Assembly: GCA_009744235.1 (NCBI GenBank)
Contig: WPHV01000003.1
Span: 62,001 to 126,000, forward strand
Length of the DNA stretch: 64,000 nucleotides
Reading direction: 5' to 3'
Source of the DNA: Gillisella vitis
Lineage (GTDB): Bacteria; Pseudomonadota; Alphaproteobacteria; Rhizobiales; Rhizobiaceae
Part shown: one piece after another, positions 36,353 through 44,716 of the stretch
How positions within the stretch are numbered: the first letter of the stretch is position 1
Layout: the number at the start of each line of letters is the position of its first letter
Notes under the pieces: model-generated
The model's database searches: none
Told to the model about the DNA's origin: nothing
What the model saw: only the letters and a program-made list of their open reading frames with translations
Program-made: the position numbers and the translations under genes

Positions 36353-39300
36353 TCAGAGATTTTGCAGGACGGCGATCACGTCGCCCGCTTTGATCGTCTT
36401 TCCTGGTATGGCCCGCAATTCCCGCAGGATGCCCGGGGCATGGGCCGTCACGGTGATCTCCATCTTCATCGATTCGATGATGGCAATCGTCTCTCCGGCG
36501 GCAACGGACTGGCCTTCCTCCACCAGCAGTTTCCAGAGATTGCCGGGAACGGCGCTTTCCACACCGAAGCAATTGTCGGGAATATCGCCACCAGCACCGG
36601 GGCTTGCGTCCTCATCGGCGGTGAAGCTGTCGAGGCCTAGGTCCTTCCAGCGCTGACGCTCCGCCTCGAAGGCTGCCTGTTGCTGACGCTTGAACGCGCC
36701 GATGCTTTCGGCATTTTCAGCCAGGTCCGCCGCGTAGCTTGCATAGGAAAATGCGCCGTCCTCGATACGGATCGGATAGCCGCCATGCGGGAAGGCGGCA
36801 CGAGCCTCCATCAGCTCTTCGTGGCTGACGGGGAAGAAGCGGATCTGGTCGAAGAAATCCAGCAGCCAGGGCTTGTCGCGGGTAAAGACCGGCGTTTGCC
36901 GCCAGGTGTTCCACATCTGGATGGTGCGGCCAAACAGCTGGTAGCCACCCGGACCTTCCATGCCGTAGATGCACATATAGGCGCCACCAATGCCAACGGC
37001 ATTTTCCGGCGTCCAGGTGCGGGCCGGATTGTATTTTGTTGTTACCAGCCGGTGGCGTGGATCGAGCGGGGTGGCAACCGGCGCGCCGAGATAGACATCG
37101 CCAAGACCCATCACCAGATAGCGGGCGTTGAAAATGGTGTCCTTCACGGCCTGCTCGTCGGCAAGGCCGTTGATCCGCCGGATGAACTCGATATTGGACG
37201 GGCACCAGGGGGCGTTGGGCCGCACCAGCTCCTGGTATTTGCGCATTGCCAGTTCCGCCTCCGGGTCGTTCCAGGAGAGCGGCAGATAGACCGTGCGACT
37301 CGGCACCGTCACATCCCCCACCGGGGGTAGGTTGGCTTCGATTTCGCTGAGCAGGCCTAGCAGCCGGGTGCGGGACAGGCTGGCACCATCATAATGGATT
37401 TGCAGCGACCGAATGCCGGGGGTGAGGTCGATCAGGCCCGGCAGCTTGGCCGCCTTGACCGCCTGCATCAGCAGGTGAACGCGCATGCGAATGGCGATGT
37501 CGAGCTGCATTTCGCCATATTCCACCAGCAGATTGTCGTCACCTTGACGGCGATAGGTGACGCAGACAGGGCCGTTGGAAGTGTGGCTGAGGATGGGGGA
37601 GCCTGCGTCCGGTGGGAGGCGGGTTTGAACTGGCGCTGCAATTGGTGGTTTACCCCCCTCTGTCCTACCGGACATCTCCCCCTCAAGGGGGGAGATTGGC
37701 AAGACCGAAAACATCTCCTTTGACGGTACGGATTGAGATATTTCGGCGGTACCATCCCCGATCTCCCCCCTTGAGGGGGAGATGCCTGGCAAGGCAGAGG
37801 GGGGTATCCCGTGCTCAGCGTTTCTTAACGCGGCGGCACTATCCCCATCCCGCGCCACAGGATGAAAACGAATGGTATCGCCCGGTTTGAACTGTCCCAT
37901 CTTCCACTGTTCATCTCTGGCAATCACCGCCGGGCAGACGAAGCCGCCAAGGCTTGGGCCGTCAGGACCGAGAATGATCGGCATATCCCCGGTAAAATCG
38001 ATGGCCCCAATCGCATAGGGGTTATCATGCAGGTTGGAAGGATGCAGCCCGGCCTCACCGCCATCCTGCCGCGCCCATGTCGGCGCAGGGCCGATCAGCC
38101 GGACCCCGGTGCGGGCGCTGTTGAAATGCACCTCATAATCAGTCGAAAACAGCGTTTCGATATCACTGTCCAGAAAGAAATCCGGCGCACCATGCGGGCC
38201 ATAGACCACACCGACCGACCATGCGCGGGTCAGCTCTGGTGGCTCCTCGGCTGGCGTGGCGATGTGTTGCGGGCTGCGGGCCAGCCGCAGCACATGGCCA
38301 ACTTTCAGGGCTCCCGTGGCATTGCCGCCGAATTGGCCAAGGCCGAAGGTGGCGCGCGATCCAAGCACGACAGGTGCTGCAAATCCGCCTGATACCGCCA
38401 GATAGGCGCGCTGGCCGGGACCGAAAATCCCTCCAATGGCGAGAACCTGTCCGGGTTTGACCGTAAAGGCCGTGTTATGCGCGACTGGTGCGCCATCCAA
38501 TGTCATCGCCATTTCGGCACCGGCCAGTGCGAGGGTGACATTGGAGAAGAATTTCAGCACCGGCCCGGAGACAGTCAGCTCCAGCGCCGCCACATCGTCG
38601 CCATTGCCGACCAGCCGGTTGGCGTGGCGGAAGGAGCGGGCATCCATCGGCCCGCTTGGCGGCACACCGACATGCCAAAGCCCCAGCCGCCCCGGCAATT
38701 CCTGAAGGCTTGATTGGGCGCCGGGGGCGATGACCTCGACCACATCTGGCACGAAGGAAAAATCCTTCAGCGCCGTGGTTGCGACATCACCGCTTAAAAA
38801 CAGATCGGAGGCGGCGATAGCGCTGAGATAATCGAGATTGGTCTCAATGCCGGAAATGGACGTTGCCGATAGCGCCGATTGCAAAGCGGCAATCGCCGCG
38901 TCACGGTCGCTGCCTGACACGATCAGCTTGGCCAGCATCGGGTCGTAATAGGGTGTCACCTCCGTGCCGGTCTCGATCCAGCCATCGACGCGGGTTGTTT
39001 TCGGAAACAACACCTCCGTCAGCAGGCCCGCGCTGGGGCGAAAATCGGCATGGGGCATTTCCGCGTAAATCCGGGCCTCGATGGCAGCGCCCTTCGGCAC
39101 CAGATGTTCATTGCCGGTCAGCACATCCTCTTCGGCGGCCTGGCGGATCATCCATTCCACCAGATCGATGCCGAACACGGACTCGGTGACGGGATGCTCG
39201 ACCTGAAGTCGTGTATTGACCTCCAGGAAGTAAAACTCTTCTCGGGCGGGATCGTAGATGAACTCCACCGTGCCTGCCGAGCGGTAATGGACAGACCGAC

Positions 39301-40084
39301 CAAGCGATACTGCTGCCTCATGCAGGCGCTGGCGCACCGCGTCCGACAGGCCGGGGGCCGGGGTTTCCTCGATGACTTTCTGGTTGCGGCGCTGGAGAGA
39401 GCAATCCCGTTCGCCAAGTGCGATGACCCGGCCCTGTCCATCGCCGAAGATCTGCACTTCGACATGCCTTGCCTTGGAAACAAAGCGTTCCAGATAGACC
39501 CGCGCATCGCCGAAGCTGGCCTTGGCGGTGCGCTGGACGGTGTCGAAGGCCGCTTGCAGGCTAGCGGCATCATGGCAGAGCTGCATGCCAATGCCGCCGC
39601 CACCCGCCGTAGATTTCAGCATTACCGGGTAGCCTATCGATTCGGCTGCCGAAAGCGCGTCTTCGGCGCTGTCCAGCAAGCCGCTGCCGGGCAGCAATGG
39701 TACGCCGCTATCTGCCGCCAGTTGCCTTGCCGTGTGTTTGAGGCCAAAGCTGGCGATATTCTCCGGTGTCGGGCCGATAAAGGCGATGTTTTCAGCCTGT
39801 AAGCGCTCGGCAAAGCCGATGTTTTCCGAGAGAAAGCCATAGCCGGGATGGACGGCTTCAGCCCCCGTTGCCTTGCAGGCGGCAATTACCGCCTCGACAT
39901 TCAGATAGCTTTCGCTAGCCGCAGCCGGGCCAAGCCGGATGGCTTCATCAGCCAGCCGCACATGCAGCGCGAAGCGGTCGGCATCGGAATAGACGGCGAC
40001 GGAGGCAATGCCAAGACGCCCCAATGTCTTGATGATCCGGACGGCGATTTCGCCCCGATTGGCAATCAGAACCTTTTTGAACAT
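36353..40084 (-). CDS. Biotin-dependent guanidine/urea carboxylase, with in-frame palindromic insertion
   Basis: 1243 residues. Order: biotin carboxylase domain (1-450; GGGGIG ATP-grasp loop near 160, EVNTRLQVEHPVTE near 290), AHS2/KipA-like domain (about 470-755), an insert at about 760-811, AHS1/KipI-like domain (about 840-1045), and biotinyl domain with the carrier lysine K1207 in ESMKMEI. This is the urea carboxylase architecture without an amidase domain. Enzymes in riboswitch-controlled operons like this one carboxylate guanidine. The insert is encoded by a 156-bp double palindrome (exactly 52 codons) and lies in an interdomain linker, so the enzyme may still work. It follows the second DUF1989 gene after three bases. 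Confidence 0.93.
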   Translation of the reverse strand: MFKKVLIANRGEIAVRIIKTLGRLGIASVAVYSDADRFALHVRLADEAIRLGPAAASESYLNVEAVIAACKATGAEAVHPGYGFLSENIGFAERLQAENIAFIGPTPENIASFGLKHTARQLAADSGVPLLPGSGLLDSAEDALSAAESIGYPVMLKSTAGGGGIGMQLCHDAASLQAAFDTVQRTAKASFGDARVYLERFVSKARHVEVQIFGDGQGRVIALGERDCSLQRRNQKVIEETPAPGLSDAVRQRLHEAAVSLGRSVHYRSAGTVEFIYDPAREEFYFLEVNTRLQVEHPVTESVFGIDLVEWMIRQAAEEDVLTGNEHLVPKGAAIEARIYAEMPHADFRPSAGLLTEVLFPKTTRVDGWIETGTEVTPYYDPMLAKLIVSGSDRDAAIAALQSALSATSISGIETNLDYLSAIAASDLFLSGDVATTALKDFSFVPDVVEVIAPGAQSSLQELPGRLGLWHVGVPPSGPMDARSFRHANRLVGNGDDVAALELTVSGPVLKFFSNVTLALAGAEMAMTLDGAPVAHNTAFTVKPGQVLAIGGIFGPGQRAYLAVSGGFAAPVVLGSRATFGLGQFGGNATGALKVGHVLRLARSPQHIATPAEEPPELTRAWSVGVVYGPHGAPDFFLDSDIETLFSTDYEVHFNSARTGVRLIGPAPTWARQDGGEAGLHPSNLHDNPYAIGAIDFTGDMPIILGPDGPSLGGFVCPAVIARDEQWKMGQFKPGDTIRFHPVARDGDSAAALRNAEHGIPPSALPGISPSRGEIGDGTAEISQSVPSKEMFSVLPISPLEGEMSGRTEGGKPPIAAPVQTRLPPDAGSPILSHTSNGPVCVTYRRQGDDNLLVEYGEMQLDIAIRMRVHLLMQAVKAAKLPGLIDLTPGIRSLQIHYDGASLSRTRLLGLLSEIEANLPPVGDVTVPSRTVYLPLSWNDPEAELAMRKYQELVRPNAPWCPSNIEFIRRINGLADEQAVKDTIFNARYLVMGLGDVYLGAPVATPLDPRHRLVTTKYNPARTWTPENAVGIGGAYMCIYGMEGPGGYQLFGRTIQMWNTWRQTPVFTRDKPWLLDFFDQIRFFPVSHEELMEARAAFPHGGYPIRIEDGAFSYASYAADLAENAESIGAFKRQQQAAFEAERQRWKDLGLDSFTADEDASPGAGGDIPDNCFGVESAVPGNLWKLLVEEGQSVAAGETIAIIESMKMEITVTAHAPGILRELRAIPGKTIKAGDVIAVLQNL
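37651..37806. repeat. Rhizobial double-palindrome element inserted in frame in the carboxylase gene
   Basis: Two arms of about 46 bases in inverted orientation, 37651-37696 and 37760-37806, both contain a nested palindrome around ATCTCCCC...GGGGAGAT. Comparing the left arm with the reverse complement of the right arm shows only about five differences. The ends read TACCCCCC and GGGGGGTA. The 156-bp length adds exactly 52 codons. The two-palindrome plan recalls the RIME elements described in Rhizobium, but identity is untested. Confidence 0.82.
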
Positions 40085-40087
40085 CGG

Positions 40088-40738
40088 TCAGGCCTCACTA
40101 TCCCAGACCAGAACCCGGGCAGGCGTCGGATCAAAACCGTTGCAGGGATTGTTGATCTGCGGGCAATTGGAAATCACCAGCAGCACATCCATTTCGGCTT
40201 GTAGCTCAACATAATCGCCGGGGGCGGAAATGCCATCGACAATGGTCATCTGGCCGCTCGGCTCAATCGGCACATTCATGAAGAAGTTGATATTGGCGAC
40301 CACGTCGCGCTTGCTCATGCCGTATTTCGCCACTTCCAGCACGAAATTATCGCGGCAGGCATGCAGATATTTGGTACCATGGCCAAAGCGCACCGTATTG
40401 CTCTCGCAGGAGCAGGCCCCGGCTGAGGTATCGTGTCGCCCGCAGCTATCGGCGGTCATGGTCAGCATGATCCGGCCTTCATTGGAGATGATTTTGGTGC
40501 CGGTGGAAATATAGGCGGCACCTTGTTCGCGCATCGTATCCTGATTGGAATAACGCTCGGAAAAATCCTCAGCATTGTAAAACAGCGTGTCGATGGCCTG
40601 CTGGCCATAACTGTCCTCGATCCGCAGAATCTGGCCTTTTTTGACCACCGTGGAAAATGGCGCTTCCGCCGCAATGACGTGATCCTGCACAGCGGTATCA
40701 GGCGTGCGAAGGGGAGACGTGGCGTTGAATTCAGACAT
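40088..40738 (-). CDS. DUF1989 protein, urea-amidolyase-associated protein 2 (carboxyguanidine deiminase subunit)
   Basis: 216 residues from the ATG at 40738, which has GGAGG just upstream. The family features are KKGQILRIEDSYGQQAIDTLFYNA near residue 33, the TADSCGRHDTSAGACSCES metal/cysteine region near 100 and the late SNCPQINNPCNGFDPTP. DUF1989 pairs next to urea carboxylase form the heteromeric carboxyguanidine deiminase (CgdAB) that turns carboxyguanidine into allophanate. It is a paralogue of the next gene upstream (40750-41577) and starts 11 bases after its stop. Confidence 0.88.
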   Translation of the reverse strand: MSEFNATSPLRTPDTAVQDHVIAAEAPFSTVVKKGQILRIEDSYGQQAIDTLFYNAEDFSERYSNQDTMREQGAAYISTGTKIISNEGRIMLTMTADSCGRHDTSAGACSCESNTVRFGHGTKYLHACRDNFVLEVAKYGMSKRDVVANINFFMNVPIEPSGQMTIVDGISAPGDYVELQAEMDVLLVISNCPQINNPCNGFDPTPARVLVWDSEA

Positions 40739-40749
40739 GGTTTCCTCCC

Positions 40750-41577
40750 TCACAGCGCTGCAAACGCATTATTTTCAAAGCCACGTACCGCTTCGGCTGT
40801 CGCTGTGCGGCAAAGATCGTCCGCTTGCAGTGGCTTGGCCTTTATCCGGCTAATGACAACGGGATTGGGCTGGTAGAGTGGATTGGGATCGAGCGGATGC
40901 GGGCAATTGGAAAAGCCGACAATCATCTCCATCTCGGCGCGAAGCTCGATGTAATCTCCGCCATTGAGCAGGTCCGGCCTCCAGTGGAAGCGTCCGTCCG
41001 CATCGACCCGCACAGGGGCAAACAAAGCAAGGGCTGCTGGGATATCGCGCTTGTCGAGGCCGAGCTTGCTTACCATGATCAGAAGATTGTCGCGGGTATT
41101 GCGCAGGCCCTGGCTGTTGGCACTGGCATATTTGCGGGCGTTGGACGCGGCTGTGGAGCCGCCCATCAGGCAATCATGCGCGCCGCTGGTGTCTTCGGTG
41201 ATCGAAAACATCACCTTGCCCATGTCGGAAAACATCACCCGGCCTTTGCCAAGCCCGGTGGTCCATTGCATTTTGACGGTATCGGGCAGGTTCAGCCGTT
41301 CGGAGGGCTCAGCAGCGTTCCAGGCGACCAGGGTGACGGTTGAAAATCCGTGGGGCAGGGCGATGCGCAGCGTCTCATGGGTTTTTACCGGCGTGGACCA
41401 GTACCAGCCGCCGGGAATGGTTTCGCTATGGATAAGGTTCGCCACCTCGATGTCCGGTGCGGGCAGCGGGCTTTTGCCCGGCAGGGCCTTCGGGGAAAAG
41501 TCCAGGCCGCTTTTCTGGTGTTCCTCATAGCGCGCCCGGTTGGCGGCAATCTCTTCGGCAGAGCGTCGGATATGCAT
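40750..41577 (-). CDS. DUF1989 protein, urea-amidolyase-associated protein 1 (carboxyguanidine deiminase subunit)
   Basis: 275 residues from the ATG at 41577 (GGAGAC upstream), starting MHIRRSAEEIAANRARYEEH, typical of UAAP1. The core has TEDTSGAHDCLMGGSTAASNARKY near residue 135 and the late FSNCPHPLDPNPLYQPNPV. Together with the second DUF1989 gene it is expected to deiminate carboxyguanidine. It lies ten bases after the ABC ATPase stop, within one operon. The similarity of the two subunits (DCLMGG/DTSAG and SNCP motifs) shows an old duplication. Confidence 0.88.
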   Translation of the reverse strand: MHIRRSAEEIAANRARYEEHQKSGLDFSPKALPGKSPLPAPDIEVANLIHSETIPGGWYWSTPVKTHETLRIALPHGFSTVTLVAWNAAEPSERLNLPDTVKMQWTTGLGKGRVMFSDMGKVMFSITEDTSGAHDCLMGGSTAASNARKYASANSQGLRNTRDNLLIMVSKLGLDKRDIPAALALFAPVRVDADGRFHWRPDLLNGGDYIELRAEMEMIVGFSNCPHPLDPNPLYQPNPVVISRIKAKPLQADDLCRTATAEAVRGFENNAFAAL

Positions 41578-41587
41578 GATGGGTCTC

Positions 41588-42403
41588 CTATCGACGATGT
41601 GCCGGGTCGTCCCGGTGAAGCCCGATGGATGCGACCGGGCCGTCCCGGTCAGGGCGAAAGATGGAAGGGGTACCCGCCTGGCGGGGTGGCCAGATGGAAA
41701 TGTCCTTGGTGATGGTGGCGCCGTAGCGCTGTTTTTCCTCTGGCCGGTCACGGGGACGCTCGAAAGCCACAACGCGGCTGGCCAGCGTAAAGGCCTCGCG
41801 CATGTCATGCGTGACCATGACGACGGTCATCGGGTTTTCGTGCCAGAGCTTTTTCATCAGCATGTGGATTTCGGCGCGAATGCCGGGATCGAGCGCTCCG
41901 AACGGCTCGTCCAGCAGCAGAACTTTCGGCTTCATGATCAGCGCTTGCGCTAAGGCCAGCCGTTGCTGCATGCCACCGGAAAGCTGGGCCGGATACTTCG
42001 CCTCTGATCCGGCAAGGCCAACGGCGGCAATCATCGCGCGGGCCTCATCCACGGCATTGCGCCGGGCAGAGCCGAACAGGCGGCCAGCCAATGGCGAGGC
42101 GGGCAATTCCTTACCCAACAGCACATTTCCAAGCACCGTCAGATGCGGAAATACCGAGTAGCGCTGGAAGACGACGCCGCGGTCCGGTCCCGGCTCCTTC
42201 GGCAGCGGTTCGCCATCCAGCAGGATGGTGCCGCGCGTCGGCTGTTCCTGCCCCAGCAGCATGCGCAGAAACGTGCTCTTGCCGCAGCCGGATGGGCCGA
42301 CCAGCGCCACGAATGCGCGGGACTCAACCGTCAGGGAGACGCTTTCCAGGACGATCTGGTCGCCATATTCCTTCCAGATATTGTCGATCTTCAGCCCGCT
42401 CAT
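41588..42403 (-). CDS. ABC transporter ATP-binding protein (NitT/TauT type, guanidine operon)
   Basis: 271 residues. Walker A GPSGCGKSTFLRML near residue 40, the signature LSGGMQQRLALAQAL near 140, Walker B VLLLDEPFGALD near 160 and the switch histidine in VMVTHDMREAF. The Q-loop FQRYSVFPHLTV is present. It energises the importer made with the permease and binding protein of this operon. The start overlaps the permease stop by four bases. Guanidine or a close analogue is the expected substrate from context. Confidence 0.92.
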   Translation of the reverse strand: MSGLKIDNIWKEYGDQIVLESVSLTVESRAFVALVGPSGCGKSTFLRMLLGQEQPTRGTILLDGEPLPKEPGPDRGVVFQRYSVFPHLTVLGNVLLGKELPASPLAGRLFGSARRNAVDEARAMIAAVGLAGSEAKYPAQLSGGMQQRLALAQALIMKPKVLLLDEPFGALDPGIRAEIHMLMKKLWHENPMTVVMVTHDMREAFTLASRVVAFERPRDRPEEKQRYGATITKDISIWPPRQAGTPSIFRPDRDGPVASIGLHRDDPAHRR

Positions 42404-43218
42404 TGGCCCGTCTCCAGGTTGGACCAGGGAAACAGGGCAATGCGCAATCGGTCGAGCAGGACATCGGCCACGACGGCAATCAGCGTGATCCACAACACGT
42501 AAGGAAAGATCACGTCCATGGAGAGGTAACGGCGCACCAGGAAGATCCGGTAGCCGAGGCCGCTATCGGAGGAAATCGCTTCCGCCGCGATCAGAAACAG
42601 GAAAGCCGGACCAAGCTGCAATCTGAGACAGGTGATCAGGCGCGGCAGGATTTGGGGCAGGACCACCCTGATGGCGACCTGCCAGGATGAGCCGCCCAAT
42701 GTCTCCGCCTTGATGATCTGTTCGCGCGGCAGGGCAAGGGCGGTGAGGGCCAGATCGCGGATCATGATCGGTGCAACGCCGATAACGATCAGGGTGATTT
42801 TAGACACTTCGCCCAGGCCCATGGCGATAAACAGTATGGGCAGCAGCGCCAGCGGTGGCACCATGGAAATGGCGGCGACGAAGGGTGACAGCAATGCACG
42901 CAGATAGGGCAGCATGCCGATGGCCATGCCGATCGTCAGCGCGATCAGCAGTGAAATACCAAGCCCGGAAGAAAGCCGCGTCAGGCTGGCAAGCGTATCG
43001 GTCCAGAGAATATAGTCGCCGGTGCGGGCATCGGCGTTAAAGGCCACACGGTTGATGGCATCGGCAAAGGCGGCAAAGCCCGGCAGCAGCTTGTCATTGG
43101 CATTTTCCGCCAGCCGTGCCGCCGAACCTGCGCCATAGGCGAGAAGCACCAGTGCAAAGGGCAGGGCAGCGAGGCCAAGTTTCGCACCATTGCTCGGTTT
43201 TTGATTGATCCAGCGCAT
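42400..43218 (-). CDS. ABC transporter permease (NitT/TauT type, guanidine operon)
   Basis: 272 residues with about six membrane segments. The EAA-loop region is at LALTALALPREQIIKAETLGGSSWQVAIRVVLP around residue 160, as in SsuC/TauC permeases. It is coupled to the ATPase by a four-base overlap and lies 60 bases after the binding-protein gene. Confidence 0.9.
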   Translation of the reverse strand: MRWINQKPSNGAKLGLAALPFALVLLAYGAGSAARLAENANDKLLPGFAAFADAINRVAFNADARTGDYILWTDTLASLTRLSSGLGISLLIALTIGMAIGMLPYLRALLSPFVAAISMVPPLALLPILFIAMGLGEVSKITLIVIGVAPIMIRDLALTALALPREQIIKAETLGGSSWQVAIRVVLPQILPRLITCLRLQLGPAFLFLIAAEAISSDSGLGYRIFLVRRYLSMDVIFPYVLWITLIAVVADVLLDRLRIALFPWSNLETGQ

Positions 43219-43278
43219 CCTGTCGCTCCGAATTCTTAGGGAGAATAGGGCGGGCGATCACCCGCCCCCGGATAGACG

Positions 43279-44352
43279 TTAGAGTGCGCCTTTGGCGGCG
43301 GCATCCATATAGGTGGTGGTGAAGCGGAACTTCACATTGGCCTTGTCGCCCAGCACCTTACCATCAGGCATTTCGATACCGATCACGTCGGCAGAGGGTG
43401 CGCCATTGCCCAGCAGGCCTTTTTCAAACAGGAAATTGCGCACCAGATCCATGGTTTTCGGCAGGCCGGGCGAGGTGGTGAAGGCGCTCGCATCCGCTGG
43501 CTTGTCGAACAGTTTGGTGGCGGCCAACTGGCTGTCGAAGCCCTTGAGGTCAGTGCCAGAAGCCTTGCCCATGTCCTCGCGGGCAGCCTTGCCCTCTGCG
43601 GTGTCGGCCATCATCAGCTTGACCGTGTCGTACCAGATTCCCGCCAGCGCCTTGCCGAAATCCGGATTGTCCTTGAGGACTTCGGTGTTGGCGACCATCA
43701 GGTCCATGATTTCGCCGGGGATCTGCGAGCTGTCGAACACTTTTTTGGCGGTCGGCTCTTCGAGAATGGTGGAAACCAGCGGGTTCCAGGTGACAACCGA
43801 GGTCACATCGTCGGTCTTATAGGCCGCGACCATATCGGCATCTGAGGTGTTGACCACCTTCACGTCTTTTTCCGTTAGTTTAAGGCTTTCCAGCGCCCGT
43901 ACCAGCAGGTAATGCGAGACGGAAAATTCGACCAGATTGACGTTCTGGCCTTTTATATCGGCAAGCTTGTCCTTACCCTTCAGGATGACCGCGTCATTGC
44001 CATTGGAAAAGTCGCCGACGATCACCGCCGTGGTATCGACGCCGCCAGCGGCGGGAATGGAAAGACCGTCCATATTGGTCAGCGTGACCGCATCGAAGGC
44101 ACCGGCGGTGTATTGGTTCATCGATTCCACGTAATCGTTGAACTGTGTGACATCGATCTTGATGCCGTATTTATCGGCCCATTTCTTGACGATGCCATGG
44201 TCGCTGGCATAGCCCCACGGCATCCAGCCGACATAGATCGACCAGGCAACCTTGAATTCCTTCTTGGTGGCGGCATCGGCTGGGACAAGTCCGCCTAGCG
44301 ACATCGCTGCGGACAGTACGGAAACAGAGAGAAGTTTTGAGAACAGGCGCAT
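43279..44352 (-). CDS. ABC transporter substrate-binding protein (guanidine operon)
   Basis: 357 residues with a Sec signal peptide (MRLFSKLLSVSVLSAAMSLG, cleavage near ADAA-TKK). KVAWSIYVGWMPWGYASDHGIVKKWADKYGI near residue 33 is typical of NitT/TauT-family binding proteins linked to urea/guanidine carboxylase clusters. It is the first gene after a guanidine-I riboswitch. The ribosome site AAGGGG at 44359-44364 is part of a hairpin that could hide it, so translation of this gene is probably the control point. Confidence 0.92.
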   Translation of the reverse strand: MRLFSKLLSVSVLSAAMSLGGLVPADAATKKEFKVAWSIYVGWMPWGYASDHGIVKKWADKYGIKIDVTQFNDYVESMNQYTAGAFDAVTLTNMDGLSIPAAGGVDTTAVIVGDFSNGNDAVILKGKDKLADIKGQNVNLVEFSVSHYLLVRALESLKLTEKDVKVVNTSDADMVAAYKTDDVTSVVTWNPLVSTILEEPTAKKVFDSSQIPGEIMDLMVANTEVLKDNPDFGKALAGIWYDTVKLMMADTAEGKAAREDMGKASGTDLKGFDSQLAATKLFDKPADASAFTTSPGLPKTMDLVRNFLFEKGLLGNGAPSADVIGIEMPDGKVLGDKANVKFRFTTTYMDAAAKGAL

Positions 44353-44359
44353 GAATTTC

Positions 44360-44410
44360 CCCTTTTGCTTTTTTCAAAAGGGATCGGCATAGACCAACGC
44401 CGCCAATCCC
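44360..44410 (-). promoter_or_regulatory. Riboswitch expression platform with Shine-Dalgarno-sequestering hairpin
   Basis: Read on the minus strand, CCCTTTTG (44382-44375) can pair perfectly with CAAAAGGG (44367-44360), covering the ribosome site. A competing stem is GGGATTGGC (44410-44402) with GCCGATCCC (44388-44380), which uses the same CCC. No T-run follows, so control of translation rather than termination is inferred. Confidence 0.55.
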
Positions 44411-44527
44411 TTGGCTAACGAGGTCTCCCGGGCTTTTATCCCGCCGTGCACCCGACAGGGATGTCTCCCCCGCCGGTGGCTGCTCTCGGACCAGTCACGC
44501 TTATTGCGCCGGAACCCTAGCTGCCAA
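44411..44527 (-). ncRNA. Guanidine-I (ykkC) riboswitch aptamer
   Basis: The minus strand carries the class signature in order: CTAGGGTTCCGG, ACTGGTCCGAGAG, then CGGCGGGATAAAAGCCCGGG, closed by a P1 helix formed by TTGGC..CTAGG at the 5' side and CCT..TTAGCCAA at the 3' side. These are the conserved elements of the guanidine-I riboswitch, which activates guanidine export or degradation genes when the ligand binds. It begins about five bases from the predicted start of a sigma-54 promoter and precedes the importer genes. Confidence 0.93.
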
Positions 44528-44542
44528 CTCTGACTGTATACT

Positions 44543-44558
44543 AGCAACTCTTGTGCCA
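44543..44558 (-). promoter_or_regulatory. Sigma-54 (RpoN) -24/-12 promoter of the guanidine operon
   Basis: The minus strand reads TGGCAC-AAGAG-TTGCT, a full match to the TGGCAC-N5-TTGCW consensus with the required ten bases between GG and GC. The predicted transcription start is near 44532, just before the riboswitch. A perfect NtrC half site TGCACC lies at 44698-44703 and the DNA between is A/T-rich. Confidence 0.8.
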
Positions 44559-44716
44559 GCTTGGCAATTGCCGAGTGCTATTTGGAGTTTTGTCTGTTTA
44601 TCCTTTGTTTTTTGGCGGTTTTTCAAAATTTACTGTTCTGTCGTGAGCTATTGTCGTCCGGCAAATGCGGCAGAACGTCAAATTTTAAGCAGACAGCGGT
44701 GCAATTTTAAACATCG

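Noticed and set aside
40088..41577. Two DUF1989 genes as a recent tandem duplication
   Set aside because: They share motifs but differ in length and most residues; they are the usual two subunits, not a recent copy.
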